Of a stretch of 64,000 bases of DNA, positions 59,316 through 64,000 are shown one piece after another. Below the pieces are notes generated by a model that was given only the letters and a program-made list of their open reading frames with translations, did not search any database and was not told where the DNA came from. Origin of the DNA: Microbispora siamensis (GTDB lineage Bacteria > Actinomycetota > Actinomycetes > Streptosporangiales > Streptosporangiaceae). Positions within the stretch are counted from its first letter, which is position 1. Each line of letters begins with the position of its first letter. The stretch spans positions 1-64,000 of the forward strand of contig NZ_BOOF01000044.1 of NCBI RefSeq assembly GCF_016863095.1, given 5' to 3'. A program made the position numbers and the translations under genes.

Positions 59316-61607
59316 GTGAGACAACTGGTGATCGGAGCCTTACTCCTCGCGTCCTCCGTGGTCCCGGCGACGCTGCCCGCCCAAGCATCGACAGCACAGG
59401 CATCAGCAGCGCAGGCGGCGAGCGGACCCACCTACACCAACCCCGTGAGCGCCGGGGCGGTGCAGACCTTCCCCGACCCCACGATGATCCGCGGCAAAGA
59501 CGGCCGCTGGTACGCCTACGGCACCACGAACCCGATCGACGGGAAGAACGAGCACATCCTGCCGATGCTCACGTCCCCCGACATGGTGCACTGGACGTAC
59601 GCGGGGGACGTCTACACCGGAGACGACCACCCGTCGTGGTGGCCGAACGGCACGCGTCCCTGGGCGCCGGACATCCGGTACGTGAACGGGACCTACCACC
59701 TCACGTACGCGCTCTCCACCGGTGGCGTGGCGCTCGCGACCAGCCCGCACCCGACCGGACCCTGGACCGATCACGGGCTGATCGTCCCGGCGGGCGGCAG
59801 CGGCTGCCCGACCGGCAACATCGACCAGGCCATGTACACCGACGTGAACGGTGACAACTACCTCTACTGGGGCAGCTACGACACGATCTGCGGCGCGAAG
59901 ATGAACGCCGAGGCGACCGAGGTCACCGGCCCGGTCACGCAGATCGCCCGCGGGCGCCGCATGGAGGGCGGCTTCGTCGTCCGGCGCGACGACAAGTACT
60001 ACCTGTTCTACTCCGACGCCGGATGCTGCGACGGCGCGTTCAGCGGCTACACCGTCAAGGTCGGCCGCTCCGACAGCCCGCTCGGGCCGTTCACCACCCC
60101 GACCGGCGTCGACCTGATGGACCTGACCAGCAAGGACGGCATCGTCCTCGCGGCCAACGGCAACGGCTGGGTCGGCCCCGGCCACAACGCCATCCAGACC
60201 GACCTCAGCGGGCAGGACTGGCTGGTCTACCACGCGATCCCCTCGTCGGCCCCCGAGTTCGGGCAGGCCACGACGACCTGGGGCACGACGATCACCAACC
60301 TGAGCCGGCGGCCCCTCATGATCGACCGGCTCGACTGGATCGACGGCTGGCCGGTCGTACGGGCCGGGGCCGGGCCGTCCACCGGCGAGCAGCCGGCGCC
60401 GGTCACCACGTGGACCGTGGGCGGCACGTTCAACGAGGGCAAGGACGGGTGGACCGGGCCGTGGAAGCTCGCCTCCGACCCCGACTCACTCGGCTACCTC
60501 ACCGGCAAGGGCTCGACCAGCGAGCTCAGCGACGGCACGGTCGAGGGCGACGTGCGGGTCGAGGCCGACCTGCGCCTGGGCGAGGACGGCACCGCCGCCG
60601 GGCTCTTCGTGACCCGCGAGAACGGCGCGAGGAACATCACCGCGTGGCTCGACCGGGAGCAGGGCGCGCTCGTGGTGACGACCAAGGTGAACGGGAGGAC
60701 GACGACGGTTTCCAGCCCGCTGCCGGCCTCGTTCGACTACGGCTCCTGGCACAACGTGGCCGCCGAGCGGCGCGGGAACGCGCTGGTCGTGTCGGTGTCG
60801 GCCGACCGGCTCGGGGACCCGGTGGCGACGGTCGCCACGACGCTGCCCGACGGCGCGCCCACCTCGGGCGCCATCGGCGTGACGACCCGGGGAGCGGCCG
60901 ACGCCGACAACGTGGGGGCCGCTCCGCTGTACCGGCCGGTGACCGAGCGGGTGCCCGACCCCGTCCTGGGCAAGCAGCTTCCCGCGTACTCCGACGAGTT
61001 CGACGGCACCGGCTCGCCCACCGGCTGGACGAAGGTCCGCAATCCGTCGGCCACCCTGTCGAACGGCTCCCTGGTCTGGCCGACCCAGAACGCCGAGCTC
61101 TACCTGGGCAACAACACCGCGTCGATCCTGCTCCGCGACGCGCCGCAGGGTGACTTCGCCGTGGAGACGAAGCTCACCTTCAACGGCACGAAGGGCAACC
61201 AGCAGGCAGGTCTGCTGCTGTACGAGAACGACGACCGGTGGCTGAAGCTGACCCACTCGATCCTGCCGCTGAACAACGGTGGCGGCGCGGTGCTGCACCA
61301 GACCGAGTTCGGCAAGGAGGGCCCGCGCCCGGGCACCACCCCGCCCACCGCGGTCGCCAACGCGCCGATGTTCGGCGGCCCGGCCGCGCAGACCACCTGG
61401 CTGCGGCTGCTCTACCACTACGACGAGGAGAACGGCGAGCACGACGTCCGGATGGCGTCGAGCACCGACGGCACCCACTGGATCTGGGGCGGCACCTGGT
61501 CGCTCCCGCGCACCGGGCCGGTGCGGATCGGCCTGATCTCGATGAACACGGCGGGCGCCACGGCGACGTTCGACTACCTGCGGACGTACGAGGTGACCAG
61601 CCGATAA
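59316..61607 (+). CDS. Secreted GH43 arabinanase/arabinosidase-like protein with two C-terminal sandwich domains
   Basis: The 763-residue precursor starts with a Sec signal (VRQLVIGALLLASSVVPATL; mature from about residue 36). The GH43 five-bladed propeller covers about 40-355, with the catalytic base Asp in TFPDPTMIRG, a second Asp in RPWAPDIRYV and the acid Glu in MEGGFVVRRD. The C-terminal 400 residues hold two concanavalin-like domains (one near 380-540, another near 555-760 from KQLPAYSDEFDGTG) resembling DUF1349-type modules of xylan-active GH43 enzymes. GTG at 59316. Arabinan, arabinoxylan or beta-xylan is the likely substrate. Confidence 0.9.
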   Translation: MRQLVIGALLLASSVVPATLPAQASTAQASAAQAASGPTYTNPVSAGAVQTFPDPTMIRGKDGRWYAYGTTNPIDGKNEHILPMLTSPDMVHWTYAGDVYTGDDHPSWWPNGTRPWAPDIRYVNGTYHLTYALSTGGVALATSPHPTGPWTDHGLIVPAGGSGCPTGNIDQAMYTDVNGDNYLYWGSYDTICGAKMNAEATEVTGPVTQIARGRRMEGGFVVRRDDKYYLFYSDAGCCDGAFSGYTVKVGRSDSPLGPFTTPTGVDLMDLTSKDGIVLAANGNGWVGPGHNAIQTDLSGQDWLVYHAIPSSAPEFGQATTTWGTTITNLSRRPLMIDRLDWIDGWPVVRAGAGPSTGEQPAPVTTWTVGGTFNEGKDGWTGPWKLASDPDSLGYLTGKGSTSELSDGTVEGDVRVEADLRLGEDGTAAGLFVTRENGARNITAWLDREQGALVVTTKVNGRTTTVSSPLPASFDYGSWHNVAAERRGNALVVSVSADRLGDPVATVATTLPDGAPTSGAIGVTTRGAADADNVGAAPLYRPVTERVPDPVLGKQLPAYSDEFDGTGSPTGWTKVRNPSATLSNGSLVWPTQNAELYLGNNTASILLRDAPQGDFAVETKLTFNGTKGNQQAGLLLYENDDRWLKLTHSILPLNNGGGAVLHQTEFGKEGPRPGTTPPTAVANAPMFGGPAAQTTWLRLLYHYDEENGEHDVRMASSTDGTHWIWGGTWSLPRTGPVRIGLISMNTAGATATFDYLRTYEVTSR

Positions 61608-61616
61608 CCGGCGACC

Positions 61617-61643
61617 GGCCGCCCCTTCACCCAAGGGGCGGCC
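61617..61643 (+). terminator. Terminator after the GH43 gene
   Basis: Arms GGCCGCCCCTT and AAGGGGCGGCC are exact complements around CACCC. The hairpin begins 10 bases after the stop. Confidence 0.85.
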
Positions 61644-61723
61644 GATCAATGCGCGGGGAATGATCCGCTGTGGTTTCCGCCGGGGCCGGGGCACGGGCCC
61701 GCGCGCGGGGTAGAGGCACTTCG

Positions 61724-62077
61724 ATGCCGATCATCCACACCCTCACGGGAGCCCCTGACTCCCTTCCGCGACGGCCCGCGACGGCGGCGGTGACGCTCGC
61801 CGTCGCGCTGGCCCTGGCCGTGGCGGCGCCCGTGACCGCGGACGCGGCGACCGGTGACGGCAACGGGAACCACTCCGCCGTCCGCGTGGGCAACGGCTCG
61901 TCCAACCGCAACCTGGTGGCGATGGGCAGCACGCGCCTGCGCGGCGACCTCCACCAGTTCTCGGTCGGTGTGGGCGGGGTCAGCAGCGTGCAGGGCGGCC
62001 TGTGCAGGCCGCACGGCCGGCTCTGCGCGCTGTCGCAGGACATCCGCACCACCAGAGCCAGGGCCACCCGGCGGTGA
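61724..62077 (+). CDS. Small secreted two-cysteine protein, paralogue A
   Basis: The 117-residue precursor has a signal peptide (cleavage after DA near residue 44). The mature part begins GDGNGNHSAVRVGNG, continues with VAMGSTRLRGDLHQFSVGVGG and ends with a cysteine pair LCRPHGRLCALSQ. AGAGG lies eight bases before the ATG. It is related to B (62085-62495) and C (63535-63939). I know no described family; Asn/Gly-rich repetition with alternating hydrophobic residues recalls curlin or other amyloid-like surface proteins. Confidence 0.8.
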   Translation: MPIIHTLTGAPDSLPRRPATAAVTLAVALALAVAAPVTADAATGDGNGNHSAVRVGNGSSNRNLVAMGSTRLRGDLHQFSVGVGGVSSVQGGLCRPHGRLCALSQDIRTTRARATRR

Positions 62078-62084
62078 CGCGTTG

Positions 62085-62495
62085 ATGCGCGCCGGTCTCG
62101 CCCTGGCGGCGGCCACGGTCGCGACGGCGGCGCTCGCCGCGTTGCCGCCTGCCGCCACGCACGCGGCGGGCACCCGTACGGCCGGGAACGGCGACCGCAA
62201 CGGCAACAGCACCACCGTCCGCCTGGGCAACGGAATACGCAACGTCAGCCAACTGACGGTGGGCAGCGCCCGAAACGGGACCGGCATCCAGCAGAGGACG
62301 GTCGGCGTCGGCGGCCTGGCGAACGCGCAGAGTGGCGTCTGCCGCCGGTGGTCCCGTCTCTGCGAGCTGACGCAGCGGATGCACGCGTCAGACTGGCAGA
62401 GCGACATGGTCAGCCTCCCCGAGGCGCGAACCCGGCGAGGCATCGAGCCGGCCGGGCGCCGGACCTCTACGGCCAGCCCGCGCCGGGCACCGTGA
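62085..62495 (+). CDS. Small secreted two-cysteine protein, paralogue B
   Basis: The 136-residue precursor has a signal peptide (LALAAATVATAALAALPPAA; mature from about AGTRTAG). The mature core is GDRNGNSTTVRLGNG, then LTVGSARNGTGIQQRTVGVGG and VCRRWSRLCELTQ, aligning with paralogue A along its length. The last 35 residues are Arg-rich and overlap the convergent lactonase gene by 29 bases. It is seven bases downstream of A and probably co-transcribed. Confidence 0.78.
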   Translation: MRAGLALAAATVATAALAALPPAATHAAGTRTAGNGDRNGNSTTVRLGNGIRNVSQLTVGSARNGTGIQQRTVGVGGLANAQSGVCRRWSRLCELTQRMHASDWQSDMVSLPEARTRRGIEPAGRRTSTASPRRAP

Positions 62496-63306
62496 CCTGG
62501 GTCGAGAGCACCTGCCCGGTGCCGGGGGGCACCATCTCGGGCATGCGCCACTCGGCCGCCACGATGAACAGCGTCTTCCCGTCCCGGCCCCCGAGCGTGC
62601 AGGCGAAGCATCCCCGGTCGGCCTCGACGGTCTGAAGGACCTCACCGCCCTCCCGGATCCGGACGCAGTGCTTGTTGCCGACGTCGGCGTACCAGACGGC
62701 GCCCTCGGCGTCGATGCAGATGCCGTCGGGGTGGTCCGCACCGGTGCCGGCCCACACCCGGCGATTGGACAGGCCGCCGTCCGCCTCGATGTCGAAGGCG
62801 ATGAGCCTGTTGCCGTACGAGTCGGCGACGATCAGCGTCGTGTTGTCCTGCGTCACGGCCATGCCGTTGGGAAAGGCGATGTCGTCCGCCACCTGACGTG
62901 CCGCGCCGTCGGGGCCGACGTGCACGACGCTTCCGGGGGCGAACGGCTCACCGGTGAGCATGTCGAAGCCGATGCGGTTGACGTAGACGTTGCCGCGGCC
63001 GTCGATGACGATGTCGTTCCAGCCGCGCCCGAGACCGGTGAGGTCGGCCAGGGTCGCAAGCGAGCCGTCGGGTTCCCGCCGCACCAGCAGCCCCCGCGCG
63101 GAGTCGACGATCACCAGCCGTCCGTCGGCCTGCCAAGCCGTGCAGAGCGGGAGCGAGTCCACCCGCGCCACCACCTCGTGCTTGCCGTCCAGGTCGAGCG
63201 CGATCACCTCGTGCGCCGTCCAGTCGGAGAAGTACAGGCGGCCGTCGTGCCAGCGTGGCGACTCGACCAGCCCGAGACCGGTGAGCCACGTGCGCACTTC
63301 CGACAT
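62467..63306 (-). CDS. SMP-30/gluconolactonase/LRE-like lactonase
   Basis: The 279-residue protein is a six-bladed propeller of the SMP-30 family. Ligands to the metal are expected from the glutamate in LVESPRW, the asparagine in RGWNDIVID and FPNGMAV, and the aspartate in VADSYGNR/HPDGICID. It hydrolyses lactones made during sugar oxidation; substrate unknown. No signal peptide. It lies on the opposite strand between paralogues B and C. Confidence 0.92.
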   Translation of the reverse strand: MSEVRTWLTGLGLVESPRWHDGRLYFSDWTAHEVIALDLDGKHEVVARVDSLPLCTAWQADGRLVIVDSARGLLVRREPDGSLATLADLTGLGRGWNDIVIDGRGNVYVNRIGFDMLTGEPFAPGSVVHVGPDGAARQVADDIAFPNGMAVTQDNTTLIVADSYGNRLIAFDIEADGGLSNRRVWAGTGADHPDGICIDAEGAVWYADVGNKHCVRIREGGEVLQTVEADRGCFACTLGGRDGKTLFIVAAEWRMPEMVPPGTGQVLSTQVTVPGAGWP

Positions 63307-63534
63307 CGAAGACTCCCTTCGCCACGTCGAATGGACAGTACGCCGCCGCTACGACAGTTTCCGGGCGCTTCCCGGCCGCTACCGCGAGGGATCGGAGCAC
63401 AACGGAGATCGTTCCGCTGGGAGGTCCTAATCCTCGTCCAGCGGCCGTGACCGGCGCGTCTCCCCGGGGTAGATGCCCGGAAGGTCCGTGCGAGCGGATC
63501 TCGTTGACGGACGACGGGGAAGGCGCAGGGGAAC

Positions 63535-63939
63535 ATGGCTCGTCACAGGGCTCACAACAGGGGGCGGCACGCGCTCACCGGCCCGGCGGTGCGACTGCTG
63601 GCGCTGACCGCGCTGACGCTCACGGGCGCGGGCGTCGCGCTCTCCCCCGTGAGCGCGAACGCGGCGACGGGCCGGGGATGGGGCGGTGGCGACGGAAACG
63701 GCGCCAACTCCAGGTACGTCATCAACAACGGGCAGAACAACCTGAACTCCCTGCTCGTCGGCAGCCAGCGGAACATGACGGGCGCTCAGCAGGTCATCAC
63801 GGGAGTGGACGCGTCGGTGAACACCCAGGCCGCCAACTGCCGGCGCCGCCCCGGCTGCCGGGGCTCCCAGAACCTCTGGGGCCGTAACCAGAGCTCCCCC
63901 AGGACGAGCGGCACCGTGATCAACGGACGCGGACGCTGA
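63535..63939 (+). CDS. Small secreted two-cysteine protein, paralogue C
   Basis: The 134-residue precursor has a signal peptide (VRLLALTALTLTGAGVAL, cleavage after NAA near residue 44). The core GGDGNGANSRYVINNG, LLVGSQRNMTGAQQVITGVD and NCRRRPGCRGSQ aligns with A and B at the Asn/Gly-rich, VGS.R..TG.QQ and paired-cysteine positions. CAGGGG precedes the ATG. It is more diverged and has its own promoter region. Confidence 0.78.
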   Translation: MARHRAHNRGRHALTGPAVRLLALTALTLTGAGVALSPVSANAATGRGWGGGDGNGANSRYVINNGQNNLNSLLVGSQRNMTGAQQVITGVDASVNTQAANCRRRPGCRGSQNLWGRNQSSPRTSGTVINGRGR

Positions 63940-64000
63940 CGCGCCGCGAAACAGCGGAGAACTTGGCGGGACACGCACGCCGGGGAACACCGGCAGGACC

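Overview
The window is chromosomal DNA from a high-G+C, mycelial actinomycete, most likely Streptosporangiales or a relative of Streptomyces. The evidence is very high G+C in coding third positions, many GTG/TTG starts, a chaplin-domain surface protein, a DUF5703 microprotein, a dTMP kinase fused to an MFS membrane domain, a SARP-type regulator and many secreted glycosidases. I saw no insertion sequence, prophage, CRISPR array or origin. Species assignment is inference.

Layout. 1-1100: tail of a secreted CBM13 protein, an 11-bp tandem repeat and a doubtful small ORF. 1284-12520: housekeeping block with a PSP1/RicT-type protein, SigE-family sigma factor plus membrane partner, DNA polymerase III delta', MFS-dTMP kinase, metallophosphoesterase, topA and DUF5703. 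12857-15768: eight-repeat chaplin-like wall protein and a small membrane protein. 15879-19820: M20 peptidase, tRNA-Leu(GAG), duplicated-domain membrane protein and Asp/Glu racemase. 20025-27678: amide/amino-acid utilisation island (double Lrp regulator, amidase, LysR, YtcJ-type amidohydrolase, polar amino acid ABC transporter). 27829-33580: regulator-dense stretch (flippase-like protein, two TetR, DUF1707, MarR/VOC pair, MerR) with recognisable operator palindromes. 33760-40620: flavin-barrel protein, SARP/AAA regulator, decayed membrane gene, HATPase, AraC and a stand-alone EF-Tu-domain-III-like protein. 40706-47677: LacI, GH3 and sugar ABC transporter without its own ATPase, resembling the Streptomyces bxl xylobiose system. 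47687-51368: AAA ATPase, GH18 chitinase and a tiny secreted aromatic-rich protein. 51514-59094: tightly overlapping seven-gene operon with ROK regulator, sulfonate/sulfate-ester-type ABC transporter, two sulfatases and their formylglycine-generating enzyme. 59316-63939: GH43 arabinanase-like protein, three paralogous small secreted proteins and an SMP-30 lactonase.

How the genes fit together. Much of the window concerns taking apart polymers outside the cell and importing the products: chitinase, GH43 and CBM13 proteins are secreted, while GH3 and both sulfatases lack signal peptides and should act in the cytoplasm on imported material. The sulfatase operon is self-contained (importer, two hydrolases, maturase, regulator) and is the strongest candidate for an undescribed pathway: its transporter looks like the Ssu/Ats sulfur-scavenging type, but its regulator belongs to the sugar-sensing ROK family. 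The second candidate is the family of three small two-cysteine secreted proteins at the right edge, which may be surface or matrix proteins alongside the chaplin-like protein. Several local regulators can be paired with palindromes in their own promoters (TetR, MarR, MerR, LacI); these pairings are inferred from sequence symmetry and position only.
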